Source: Oscillospiraceae bacterium
GTDB taxonomy: Bacteria > Bacillota > Clostridia > Oscillospirales > Oscillospiraceae
NCBI GenBank assembly: GCA_020860205.1
Contig: JAJBUU010000060.1
Coordinates: 1-53,358 of the forward strand
Direction: 5' to 3'
DNA length: 53,358 bases
Numbering within the stretch: position 1 is the stretch's first letter; every line of letters begins with the position of its first letter. The position numbers and the translations under genes were made by a program. Of the stretch, positions 45,369 to 53,358 are shown in pieces. The notes below the pieces were generated by a model. The model saw only the letters and a program-made list of their open reading frames with translations. It was not told the DNA's origin and made no database searches.

Positions 45369-46811
45369 ATGGAAAACAGCGCAAAGAGTATGGAAAAGAT
45401 CGTCGCCCTGTGCAAGAACAGGGGCTTTATCTTTGCCGGAAGCGAAATTTACGGCGGTCTCGCCAACACATGGGACTACGGTCCGCTGGGCGTGGAGCTG
45501 AAGAACAACGTCAAGCGGGCATGGTGGAAAAAATTTGTGCAGGAGAACCCCTATAACGTCGGCCTGGACGCTGCGATTTTGATGAACCCGCAGACATGGG
45601 TGGCCAGCGGCCACGTCGGCGGCTTTTCCGACCCGCTGATGGACTGCAAGGAATGCAAGGAACGCTTCCGCGCGGACAAGGTGATCGAGGACTGGTGCGG
45701 CGAAACGGGCTTTGATCCTGGCCGCAGCGTGGATGCGATGAGCCAGAGCGAGATGAAGGAGTTCATCGAAACGCACGAGATCTGCTGCCCCAGTTGCGGC
45801 AAGCGCAACTGGACGGACATCCGCCAGTTCAACCTGATGTTCAAGACGTTCCAGGGCGTGACGGAGGACGCAAAGAACACCGTCTACCTCCGCCCGGAGA
45901 CCGCGCAGGGAATATTTGTCAATTTTAACAATGTGCAGCGTACCACGCGCAGAAAGCTGCCCTTTGGCGTTTGCCAAATCGGAAAGAGTTTCCGCAATGA
46001 AATCACACCGGGCAACTTCACGTTCCGCACACGCGAATTTGAGCAGATGGAGCTGGAATTTTTCTGCAAACCCGGCACCGAGCTGGAGTGGTTCGCCTAT
46101 TGGAAGCAGTTCTGCCACGACTGGCTGCTTTCGCTGGGGATGCAGGACGACAACCTGCGTCTGCGCGACCATGAGCAGGCCGAGCTGAGCCACTATTCCA
46201 ATGCCACAACGGACTTCGAGTTCGCGTTCCCCTTCGGCTGGGGCGAGCTTTGGGGCGTTGCCAGCCGCACGAATTTTGACCTGACCGCGCATCAGAATAC
46301 CTCCGGACAGGATATGAGCTATTACGATCAGGAGCAGAACGAGCACTATATCCCTTATGTTGTGGAGCCATCTCTCGGCGCAGACCGCGTGACGCTGGCC
46401 TTCCTGCTGGACGCTTACGACGAGGAGGTCGTCGGACAGGACAAAAAGGGCAACGACGACGTGCGCACGGTGCTGCATTTGCACCCGGCGCTGGCGCCCT
46501 ATAAGTGCGCCGTGCTGCCGCTGAGCAAGAAGCCGGTCCTGACCGGCCCGGCGACGGAGCTTTACCAGACGCTTTCCAAGGACTTTATGTGCGATTATGA
46601 CGAAACCGGTTCCATCGGCAAGCGCTACCGCCACGCGGACGAGATCGGCACGCCGTTCTGCATCACACTGGACTTTGACACCGTGGGCGACCCGGAAAAG
46701 GGCACCCCGGCGGACGGCTGCGTTACCATCCGCGAACGCGACTCGATGCAGCAGGTGCGCCTGCCCATCGCGGAGGTGCGTGATTACATCGCGGCGCGCA
46801 TCCGCTTTTGA
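45369..46811 (+). CDS. glyQS: glycine--tRNA ligase (single-chain alpha2 type)
   Basis: The 480-residue class II synthetase has [20 protein letters not shown] at the start and a zinc-like insert ([16 protein letters not shown]). Motif 2 is [20 protein letters not shown], motif 3 is [14 protein letters not shown], and a C-terminal anticodon-binding domain follows ([11 protein letters not shown]). Length and layout are those of the archaeal/eukaryotic-like alpha2 form used by many Firmicutes. AAAGGA precedes the ATG. I see no T-box leader in the short upstream gap. It is the first of a run of same-strand genes. Confidence 0.97.
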   Translation: MENSAKSMEKIVALCKNRGFIFAGSEIYGGLANTWDYGPLGVELKNNVKRAWWKKFVQENPYNVGLDAAILMNPQTWVASGHVGGFSDPLMDCKECKERFRADKVIEDWCGETGFDPGRSVDAMSQSEMKEFIETHEICCPSCGKRNWTDIRQFNLMFKTFQGVTEDAKNTVYLRPETAQGIFVNFNNVQRTTRRKLPFGVCQIGKSFRNEITPGNFTFRTREFEQMELEFFCKPGTELEWFAYWKQFCHDWLLSLGMQDDNLRLRDHEQAELSHYSNATTDFEFAFPFGWGELWGVASRTNFDLTAHQNTSGQDMSYYDQEQNEHYIPYVVEPSLGADRVTLAFLLDAYDEEVVGQDKKGNDDVRTVLHLHPALAPYKCAVLPLSKKPVLTGPATELYQTLSKDFMCDYDETGSIGKRYRHADEIGTPFCITLDFDTVGDPEKGTPADGCVTIRERDSMQQVRLPIAEVRDYIAARIRF

Positions 46812-46819
46812 GCAGGCCG

Positions 46820-47212
46820 ATGGACGGGAAAGATGAAAACAGGCCGCCGGAGGATTCGCTGGCCGAGCCGCCGCAGGAGAACAGCGGGGAATTTTTGTTC
46901 CGCGTACTAAAGCCGTTCGGCTGCTTCGTCGTGCTTGGCGCAATGGTGCTGGTGCTGCTCATTTGCTTTACCTATCAGCGCGACCCGGTGACCGACTATG
47001 AAGCGCCGCAGGGCAGCGTCTATTACGCCGCGCACCCTGACGAGCTGGCGGTGGAGCTGGAGCGCAATCTGCTGCCCTACCTGCCGGAGTGTACGCTGAC
47101 CGTCGGGGACAGCGCCGTCACCATCACCGCTTCAGCGGACGACCTGCCGGATTTGCAGCGCGCGCTCACTGCGGTCTATGACGAGAGCCTGTTCCGCTTT
47201 CAGTCGGAATGA
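46820..47212 (+). CDS. small single-pass membrane protein of unknown function
   Basis: The 130-residue protein begins at ATG 46820 (a TTG at 46808 overlapping glyQS is possible) with a charged Pro/Glu-rich N-terminus. One membrane helix follows (about 36-54, CFVVLGAMVLVLLICF) and an acidic domain of about 75 residues, probably outside. I do not recognise the domain. It sits between glyQS and the polyprenyl synthetase gene, starting nine bases after glyQS. Confidence 0.75.
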   Translation: MDGKDENRPPEDSLAEPPQENSGEFLFRVLKPFGCFVVLGAMVLVLLICFTYQRDPVTDYEAPQGSVYYAAHPDELAVELERNLLPYLPECTLTVGDSAVTITASADDLPDLQRALTAVYDESLFRFQSE

Positions 47213-47253
47213 TGCCGCGCCAGTCAGGCGCGGAAAAAGGGGGAAATCAGGGG

Positions 47254-48291
47254 ATGGATACGCCCTTTTCAAACGAGCTTTTGCAGTTCCGGCGGCAGAT
47301 GGAAGCGCTGCTGGAATCGCCGGATATACGGGAAACGGTGCTGGGAACGGAGTTCCCAGCGTTCATGGAGCCGTATCTCTCCGCGTTCTTTGACCTGAAC
47401 GCGGGCGGCAAGCGCGTCCGCGCCTATCTGGTCAAGCTGGGCTTTGCGCTGTGCGGCGGCACGGATACGGCGCGCATCCTGCCGGCGGCGCTGTCGTATG
47501 AGATTTTTCAAACCGGTATCCTGATCCATGACGACATCATAGACGACAGCCCGACCCGCCGGAACCTGCCGACGCTGCACGTCCGGCTGGGCGGCGACCG
47601 CGACGCGGTTTCCAAGGCGATTTGCATGGGGGATGTCGGCATCATCAACGCCTTCGGACTGCTTGCGCGCGCCGGATTTGACGGGGAAACCGTCCGGCGG
47701 GCGATCCGCCACCAGCAGAAGGTCTATAATCTCACCATCGCGGGCGAGCTGAAGGACATCGAGCTTTCCGGCGCACAGACGTGCAACATGGCGGACATTA
47801 TCCAGATGTATGAGCTGAAAACGGCGTGGTACACGATGATCGGGCCGATGCAGCTTGGCGCAATTTTGGGCGGCGCGCCGCAGCGCCTGCTGGATGAGAT
47901 CGAGCGGGCAGGACTGGCAATGGGAACGGCCTTCCAGATACAGGACGATATTCTCGGCATTTTCGCGGACACAGGGGAGATCGGCAAGTCCAATCTCTCG
48001 GATATGCAGGAGGGAAAAACAACCGTCCTGACCCAGCACTTTCAGGAGCACGCATCAGACACGCAGCGGGCGCGCTTCCGCCGGATTTACGGCAGACGGG
48101 AGAGCGGTGCGGCGGAGCTGACAGAGCTGCGTCAGCTCCTGCGGGAAACGGGGAGCGACGCCGACGCCGACGCGCGCTGCCAGACATATGTCGAGACTGC
48201 GCGGCGGCAAATTGCACAGATGGAGATTTCGGATGCGAACCGGGCGATCCTGTGGAGCTTTCTGGATTATTTGACCGGCAGAACGCGCTGA
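47254..48291 (+). CDS. class I polyprenyl (isoprenyl) diphosphate synthase
   Basis: The chosen ATG 47254 gives 345 residues. The family's GGKRVRAYL is at 51-59, the first Asp-rich motif HDDIIDDSPTRR at 92-103 (DDIID), and the second is QIQDDILGIF at 228-237, where the last Asp of DDxxD is Gly as in many bacterial members. Chain-building from isopentenyl diphosphate is expected; product length cannot be read. Most bacteria keep the main farnesyl and long-chain synthases near dxs or the quinone and peptidoglycan genes. Here it stands beside acyltransferase-like and acyl-activating genes, so a specialised role is plausible. Confidence 0.93.
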   Translation: MDTPFSNELLQFRRQMEALLESPDIRETVLGTEFPAFMEPYLSAFFDLNAGGKRVRAYLVKLGFALCGGTDTARILPAALSYEIFQTGILIHDDIIDDSPTRRNLPTLHVRLGGDRDAVSKAICMGDVGIINAFGLLARAGFDGETVRRAIRHQQKVYNLTIAGELKDIELSGAQTCNMADIIQMYELKTAWYTMIGPMQLGAILGGAPQRLLDEIERAGLAMGTAFQIQDDILGIFADTGEIGKSNLSDMQEGKTTVLTQHFQEHASDTQRARFRRIYGRRESGAAELTELRQLLRETGSDADADARCQTYVETARRQIAQMEISDANRAILWSFLDYLTGRTR

Positions 48292-48312
48292 ACGGAACAG
48301 GAGAGAGACAAA

Positions 48313-49176
48313 ATGGGCAAAAAACCGGGGGACCGCAAGGACGGCGCGCTGCTGCGCGATTTGGACTCCATGCATTTTATCGTGCCGCTGCTTTACCCAA
48401 ACCGCTGCGACAACGAGGCGTTTATTTCGGAACGCATCGACCTGACCGCGTTGGAACGCTATCTGGCACGCAAGAACGCAGAGGAGCCGGACTATCCATA
48501 CAACCTGTTTCAGGTCGTCGTGACCGCCATCCTCAAGACGATCACGCTGCGCCCCAAGCTGAATCGCTTCATAGCGAACAAAAACACTTATCAGCGCAAC
48601 GTGATTTCCGCCGCGTTCGTGGTGAAAAAGCTGTTTTCCGATAACGGGCAGGAGGCGCTGGCGGTGCTTTATGCCGACCCGGACGACACCATTGACACGG
48701 TGCATGAAAAGATTTATCGGCAGGTTTCCTCCTGCCGCAGCGACAAGGCGGACGCTTCCACCGGCGCGATGGATATTTTCAACCGGCTGCCGCGCCCCTT
48801 GAGCAAGGCGATCGTCCGCTTCGTCTGCTTTCTGGATCGGCACGGCTGGGTGCCGCAGTCGCTGATCGCCACCGATCCGTATTACTGCTCTGTGGTGCTG
48901 AGCAATCTTGGCTCCATCCGGCTGCACTCCGGTTATCACCACCTGACGAACTGGGGCACCAACTCCATCTTTGTCGCCATCGGGGAGCGCAAACTGCGCC
49001 CGGCTTATGACGCGGAGGGCAACGTGGCCATGCAGGACAGCCTTGATCTTGGCATCACCATCGACGAACGGCTGGCCGATGGCTACTACTATTCCAAAAC
49101 CATCCGTCTTATCAAAACGCTGCTGGAGCAGCCGGAGCTGCTGGAGCGCCCGCTCAGCGAAACACTGGAGTATTGA
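48313..49176 (+). CDS. CAT/E2-fold acyltransferase-like protein lacking the catalytic His
   Basis: The 287-residue protein resembles the catalytic domain of 2-oxoacid dehydrogenase E2 or chloramphenicol acetyltransferase. VVVTAILKTITLRPKLNRFI, NVISAAFVVKK, a central LSNLGSI segment, and DERLADGYYYSKT near the end stand at the expected positions. In active members the last motif is HxxxDG; here Glu252 replaces the His (E-R-L-A-D-G). There is no lipoyl or subunit-binding domain. Either it is a non-catalytic relative or it uses another base. It lies between the polyprenyl synthase and the ligase and is presumably cotranscribed. Confidence 0.82.
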   Translation: MGKKPGDRKDGALLRDLDSMHFIVPLLYPNRCDNEAFISERIDLTALERYLARKNAEEPDYPYNLFQVVVTAILKTITLRPKLNRFIANKNTYQRNVISAAFVVKKLFSDNGQEALAVLYADPDDTIDTVHEKIYRQVSSCRSDKADASTGAMDIFNRLPRPLSKAIVRFVCFLDRHGWVPQSLIATDPYYCSVVLSNLGSIRLHSGYHHLTNWGTNSIFVAIGERKLRPAYDAEGNVAMQDSLDLGITIDERLADGYYYSKTIRLIKTLLEQPELLERPLSETLEY

Positions 49177-49256
49177 TACCGAATCGACAGACAGAACCGA
49201 AACAAGGAGAAGCCGCGCGCTGACCGCGCCAATACAAAGGAGAATAACACAGAACT

Positions 49257-50978
49257 ATGTCCGAAATCACCGCAAAAACACCGTGGGAGAGCTCGATGGG
49301 GGATGTCCCCATGCATTTGGACTATTTTGAGGGCAGCCTTTATGAAGGCGTCGCCCGCGCTGCGGAGAAATATCCGTATAATATCGCGTATGACTTTATG
49401 GGGCGCTCCACCTCTTATCGGGAAATGGTGCAGAGCATCGACCTGTGCGCGCGTGCGCTGAAAACGCTGGGCATCCGCGCGGGGGATTGCGTGACCATCG
49501 CCATGCCAAACTGTCCGCAGGCCATCTGTATGTTCTACGCCGTAAACCTTGTCGGCGGCATCGCCAATATGATCCATCCGCTCTCCGCAGAAAAGGAAAT
49601 TGAGTTTTATCTCAACGCTTCCCACTCTGTTTCGGCCATCACGCTCGACCAGTTTTATCACAAGTTTGAGCATATCCGCCAGAACACCGGCGTTGTGAAC
49701 ATCATCATCGCCAGCATCAAGGATGCGTTGAGCCGCCCTGTGCGCGCCGGTTATATGCTGACGGAGGGACGCAAAATCCAGAAGATTCCGGCCGACGCGC
49801 CGGTGATCCGGTGGGACGTGTTTCTCCGGCTGGGCAAGGCCTGCTCATGGAACTACAAGGTACCGCGCGGCGGAGACGATCCGGCGGTCATCCTCTATTC
49901 CGGCGGCACAACCGGCACCACGAAGGGCATTGTGCTGACGAACCGCAACTTCAACGCGCTTGCAGAGCAGATCATCGCCACAAACCCGATGTTCCGTCCG
50001 GGGGACAAGATGCTTGCCGCAATGCCGCTGTTCCACGGCTTTGGGCTGGGCGTTTGCATCCACTCCATGCTCTATAACGGCGGACGTTGTGTGCTTGTGC
50101 CGCGCTTTACCGCCGCAAGCTACGCCAAGCTGATCACCAAATACCACTGTAATTTTATCGCAGGCGTTCCAACGCTTTATGAGGCACTGCTGCGTCTGCC
50201 CAGCATGGAAAAGGCGGATTTGAGCTGCCTGAAGGGTGTATTCTCCGGCGGAGACAGCCTTTCCGTGGAACTGAAAAAGAAATTTGATAAATTTCTCTAT
50301 GACCACAAGGCCGCAATTCAGGTGCGGGAGGGCTATGGAACGACGGAAACCGTGACCGCCTGTTGCCTGACGCCGGTGAATATGTTCAAGGAAGGCAGCA
50401 TTGGCATTCCGTTCCCGGATACCTATATCAAAATCGTCAAACCCGGTACGGACGAGGAGCTGCCCTACGGTGAGGAGGGTGAGATTCTGCTGGCCGGTCC
50501 CACCGTGATGAAGGAATACGCCGACAATCCGGAGGAAACCGCGCAGACGCTTCGCCGCCACGCGGACGGCCTGACATGGGTCTATACCGGTGATCTTGGC
50601 ACAATGGACGAGCAGGGCTTTGTCTATTTCCGCGGCCGCGCCAAACGCATGATCATCTCGTCCGGCTACAATATCTATCCCGGACAGCTGGAAAATATCT
50701 TAGACGCGCATGAAAAGGTGCAGATGAGCTGCATCATCGGCGTTCCGGATACATACCGGATGCAGAAGGTAAAGGCTTTCGTCATGCTCGCTCCCGGCGT
50801 CCCCGCCACGGAGGAGACCAAAAAGGAGCTGCTGAGCTACTGCGGCAAGCATATTGCAAAATATGCCATGCCCTACGACATCGAGTTCCGTACCGAGCTG
50901 CCAAAAACGCTGGTCGGCAAGGTGGCTTACCGCAAGCTGGAGGAAGAAGAACTGGCCAGGCGCGCGGCGGAGAGCTGA
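49257..50978 (+). CDS. AMP-forming acyl-CoA/acyl-ACP ligase (ANL family)
   Basis: The 573-residue enzyme has the ATP loop YSGGTTGTTKG (214-224), the adenine-binding GYGTTETVTA (from about 359), TGDLG (about 444) and hinge-following RAKRMIISSGYNIYP. The catalytic Lys is in TLVGKVAYRK (about 555). It activates a carboxylic acid as acyl-AMP and transfers it to CoA or a carrier protein. The nearest carrier is the ACP encoded head-on at 51188, suggesting acyl-ACP formation, though this is inference. AAAGGAG precedes the ATG. It ends at a bidirectional terminator. Confidence 0.94.
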   Translation: MSEITAKTPWESSMGDVPMHLDYFEGSLYEGVARAAEKYPYNIAYDFMGRSTSYREMVQSIDLCARALKTLGIRAGDCVTIAMPNCPQAICMFYAVNLVGGIANMIHPLSAEKEIEFYLNASHSVSAITLDQFYHKFEHIRQNTGVVNIIIASIKDALSRPVRAGYMLTEGRKIQKIPADAPVIRWDVFLRLGKACSWNYKVPRGGDDPAVILYSGGTTGTTKGIVLTNRNFNALAEQIIATNPMFRPGDKMLAAMPLFHGFGLGVCIHSMLYNGGRCVLVPRFTAASYAKLITKYHCNFIAGVPTLYEALLRLPSMEKADLSCLKGVFSGGDSLSVELKKKFDKFLYDHKAAIQVREGYGTTETVTACCLTPVNMFKEGSIGIPFPDTYIKIVKPGTDEELPYGEEGEILLAGPTVMKEYADNPEETAQTLRRHADGLTWVYTGDLGTMDEQGFVYFRGRAKRMIISSGYNIYPGQLENILDAHEKVQMSCIIGVPDTYRMQKVKAFVMLAPGVPATEETKKELLSYCGKHIAKYAMPYDIEFRTELPKTLVGKVAYRKLEEEELARRAAES

Positions 50979-51105
50979 ACGTCGGCGTTCCCCCGCCTGC
51001 ACCACCGTGCCATGCTGCCCGTATAGCCGCGCTGCTCACATGATGCGCAGCACATCGCAAAAAAAAACAGCGCCCCCTTTTCCCCGTCGCGTGCGCGCAA
51101 AAAAA

Positions 51106-51155
51106 CGCCGCTGATGGCGCAGCTTCCCACAAACGGACTGCGCCATACAGCGGCA
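51106..51155. terminator. bidirectional terminator between the ligase and ACP genes
   Basis: GCCGCTG and ATGGCGCAG pair with CTGCGCCAT and CAGCGGC around a 15-base loop. T-runs exist on both strands (CTTTTTTG plus, CGTTTTTTTG minus). Confidence 0.9.
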
Positions 51156-51187
51156 GATTTCTTTTTTGTCTTGCGGCGGCGTTGCCT

Positions 51188-51415
51188 TTATCCAGCGTTA
51201 CACTTGCTTTCAATCAACGCGGACAGCGCGCCGACGGTTTCCACCTTTTCCTCCAGTTCAAGTTCCACGCCGAGCCGGTCTCCCAGCTCCATCAGCATCT
51301 CCACGGTGTCCAGCGAGTCGATGCCAAGATCGTGCAGGCTGGTTTCCGGGGTGATTTTGGCCGCGTCCAAATCATAGCGTTCTGCAATGACTTCCACGAT
51401 TGTTTGAAAAACCAT
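51188..51415 (-). CDS. acyl carrier protein
   Basis: The 75-residue acidic four-helix protein has the phosphopantetheine site GIDSLDTVEM with Ser34. GGAGGGG precedes ATG 51415. It is normal ACP length. It is encoded away from the fatty-acid synthesis genes, behind an acyl-CoA ligase and facing an acyl-activating/prenyl group. So it may be a specialised carrier rather than the housekeeping AcpP, but the sequence alone does not settle this. Confidence 0.95.
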   Translation of the reverse strand: MVFQTIVEVIAERYDLDAAKITPETSLHDLGIDSLDTVEMLMELGDRLGVELELEEKVETVGALSALIESKCNAG

Positions 51416-51495
51416 GGGAAATCCCCTCCAATCAAAATCTGATGCACGCCGCGCAAAGCGTTGACGCAAATTGCGTGCGCGGCGGGTTTTCTATC

Positions 51496-51569
51496 GGCAT
51501 CACCGTACAAATACGTCTGCGTCGTTTGAGCTGACACAACCCTTCCGGCCCGATTTATGCGGCAATGCC
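51496..51569 (+). repeat. palindromic dispersed repeat, copy B
   Basis: It starts GGCATCACCG and ends CGGCAATGCC, near-inverted ends, and shares ACAAAT, CGTCTGCG and CGTTTGA with copy A at 23945-24016. It lies in the gap between the second ligase and the ACP gene, where it would be transcribed in their mRNA. Confidence 0.6.
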
Positions 51570-51596
51570 TGATTTTATGTTCGTTTCTGCGCTCTG

Positions 51597-53255
51597 TCAG
51601 GCATCCCGGCGCGCCGCGTCCTCCGCGCGCAGCTCCACGCGGCGGATTTTTCCGCTGATGGTCTTGGGCATTTCCGTCACCAGCTCCAAATCGGAGATCC
51701 ATTTGTACTCCGCAAGGCGTGCGTTTGCAAAGGCGGTCAGCTCCTGTTCCATTTCGCGGCTCTGCGTGTAACCGTCTGCCAGTACAACGCTGGCTTTGAT
51801 GAGCTGTCCGCGGTCGGCATCCGGTATGCCGGTCACGGCGCACTCCAGCACCGCAGGGTGTTCCATCAGCACGTTTTCAATCTCAAACGGTCCCACACGG
51901 AAGCCTCTGGTTTTGATCAGGTCGTCCGTGCGTCCGACATACCAGTAATAACCGTCCGCGTCGCGCCAGGCGGTGTCGCCCGTGTGGTACACTCCGCCGC
52001 GCCACACGCGGCGGTAGAGCGCATCGTCTCCGCAGTAGGCCATGAAAATCCCGTGCTGCCGTTCCCCGGCGCGCGGCATTACGACCACCTCGCCCACTTC
52101 GCCTTCCGGAACGCGATGCCCCTGCTCATCCACCAGCAGCACCTGATAAAGCGGCGTCGGCTTTCCCATGGAACCGGGACGCGGTTCCATGCCGCGCAGC
52201 GTTCCCAGCATCAGCACCGATTCCGTCTGTCCAAAGCCCTCGCGCACGGTCAGCCCCGTCTGCTCCTGCACCTGCCGGAACACCTCCGGGTTCATCGCTT
52301 CGCCCGCCGTGCTCAGATGCTCCAGCTGCGGCAGCGGGACCTTTTGCATCCCGTACTTGACGAAATAGCGCCAGACCGTCGGCGGCGCGCAGAAGCTGGT
52401 CACGCCGCACTCTGCCATCACGCGCAGCAGACGCCCCGGAGAAAAGACATTGAAATCATAGACCATCACGGCACAGCCGCAGAGCCACTGGCCATAGAGC
52501 TTGCCCCATGACGCTTTGCCCCAGCCGGTTTCCGCCACGGTCAGATGCAGTCCGCCCTCTCTCACGCATTGCCAGTGGCGCGCGGTAATGATATGTGAAA
52601 GGCTGTAGGTGTGGTCGTGGATGACCGCTTTGGGCTGTCCCGTGGTACCGGAGGTGAAATACATCAGCATCGGCTCCGTCGCGCGCGTTTCCACCCGCGC
52701 CCAGCGTTCGCCCGCCTGCTCCATCTCTGTGGTAAAATCCACGGTTCCGTCAAGCTGTCTGCGCACAACAAAGATGGTTTTTAATATCGGGCAGCGCGCC
52801 TGTACGGCCAGCAGGTCTGTCGCCGTGTCGCCGTCCGGCGTGCAAACCACGGCGGAAATCTGCGCCGTTTCCACGCGGTAAGCAAGATCCTCGCACGTCA
52901 GCATATGCGTTGCGGGGATCAGCACCGCGCCCAGCTTGTGCAGCGCCGGCGCGACATACCAATATTCATAGTGCCGCTTCAGGATCACCAGCACCCGGTC
53001 TCCTTTTTTCACACCGTGCGCGGCAAGGACGTTCGCCGCGCGGCTGCTCAGCCGGGCAATGTCACCGAAGCTGAACTCCGCCCGCTCCCGGTGTGCGCCG
53101 TACCAGACCAGTGCGCACTGCTCCGGCGCAAGGCGCGCCATCTCGTCCACTACGTCATAGCCAAAGTTGTAATGATCCGGGTAGTGCAGAGAAAAATCAC
53201 GCAAAACGCCGGTTTCGTCAAATGTTTCCTTGCAATATTGCTGATATAGATACAT
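51597..53255 (-). CDS. acyl-CoA synthetase of the medium-chain/benzoate-CoA ligase type
   Basis: GGAAGGAG precedes ATG 53255, giving 552 residues. The ATP loop is FTSGTTGQPKA (200-210), followed by REGFGQTES, HTGDTAWRDADGYYWYVGRT, DLIKTRGFRVGPFEIE and the catalytic Lys in PKTISGKIRRVEL. The pattern matches acyl-CoA synthetases of the ACSM/benzoate-CoA ligase class. Substrate is unknown, though a short- or medium-chain or aromatic acid is likely. The ACP gene lies 181 bases downstream on the same strand. No terminator between them is convincing, so they may form one transcript. Confidence 0.94.
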   Translation of the reverse strand: MYLYQQYCKETFDETGVLRDFSLHYPDHYNFGYDVVDEMARLAPEQCALVWYGAHRERAEFSFGDIARLSSRAANVLAAHGVKKGDRVLVILKRHYEYWYVAPALHKLGAVLIPATHMLTCEDLAYRVETAQISAVVCTPDGDTATDLLAVQARCPILKTIFVVRRQLDGTVDFTTEMEQAGERWARVETRATEPMLMYFTSGTTGQPKAVIHDHTYSLSHIITARHWQCVREGGLHLTVAETGWGKASWGKLYGQWLCGCAVMVYDFNVFSPGRLLRVMAECGVTSFCAPPTVWRYFVKYGMQKVPLPQLEHLSTAGEAMNPEVFRQVQEQTGLTVREGFGQTESVLMLGTLRGMEPRPGSMGKPTPLYQVLLVDEQGHRVPEGEVGEVVVMPRAGERQHGIFMAYCGDDALYRRVWRGGVYHTGDTAWRDADGYYWYVGRTDDLIKTRGFRVGPFEIENVLMEHPAVLECAVTGIPDADRGQLIKASVVLADGYTQSREMEQELTAFANARLAEYKWISDLELVTEMPKTISGKIRRVELRAEDAARRDA

Positions 53256-53358
53256 GGGGTTGCTCCTTCCTGCGTATCCTGTCCGTATTCTGTGGGTCGT
53301 TGGGCTGTTTTCGGTAAAATGAAAGTAGCGCAAAAGGTCCCCAGAATGTGAGCACCCA

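Noticed and set aside
45357-46943. 528-residue minus-strand open frame
   Set aside because: It is antisense to glyQS, which is unmistakable.

Overview
The window looks like the chromosome of a GC-rich, anaerobic, endospore-lineage Clostridia bacterium, probably of the Oscillospiraceae group. That placement is my inference from gene content: a complete rnfCDGEAB operon, spmAB, secreted proteins with N-terminal SLH domains, a single-chain (alpha2) glycyl-tRNA synthetase, trmFO and QueT. I saw no tRNA, rRNA, CRISPR array, integrase or transposase gene.

Layout. 1-3063: a secreted protein gene that runs off the left edge, with an unusually long structured 5' leader, diverging from an SDR oxidoreductase. 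3236-5630: a LysR regulator followed at once by an M29 aminopeptidase. 5653-10712: the Rnf ion-pumping ferredoxin:NAD oxidoreductase operon on the minus strand. 10880-13365: a BspA-like lipoprotein and spmAB. 13387-25540: three SLH-domain surface proteins interleaved with dCMP deaminase, QueT, an esterase-like hydrolase, an ACT/UPF0210 pair and small unknown proteins. This part also holds a hairpin-dense element bounded by a 27-bp perfect inverted repeat. 25588-32362: a minus-strand information-processing operon (zinc-ribbon/L7-L12-like/RG-rich protein, SpoU methyltransferase, dprA, topA, trmFO) read from one strong promoter. 32501-33484: a membrane protein. 33496-44171: a minus-strand peptide-type ABC transporter, two tandem paralogous type-B carboxylesterases and a TIM-barrel amidohydrolase, which together suggest uptake and hydrolysis of an ester or amide compound. 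44285-45310: an EamA transporter gene broken by a frameshift. 45369-53255: glyQS, then a small membrane protein, a polyprenyl synthetase, a chloramphenicol-acetyltransferase-fold protein whose catalytic His position is Glu, and an AMP-forming ligase. Facing these is a minus-strand pair of an acyl carrier protein and a second acyl-CoA ligase.

The best candidates for something undescribed are the prenyl/acyl/ACP cluster at 47254-53255, the long leader RNA at 1526-1944, the hairpin-dense element at 13387-13770, and the fused zinc-ribbon/L7-L12-like/RG-rich protein at 31519-32241. All functions are read from motifs by eye and no search was run. Promoter calls are -35/-10 matches by eye.
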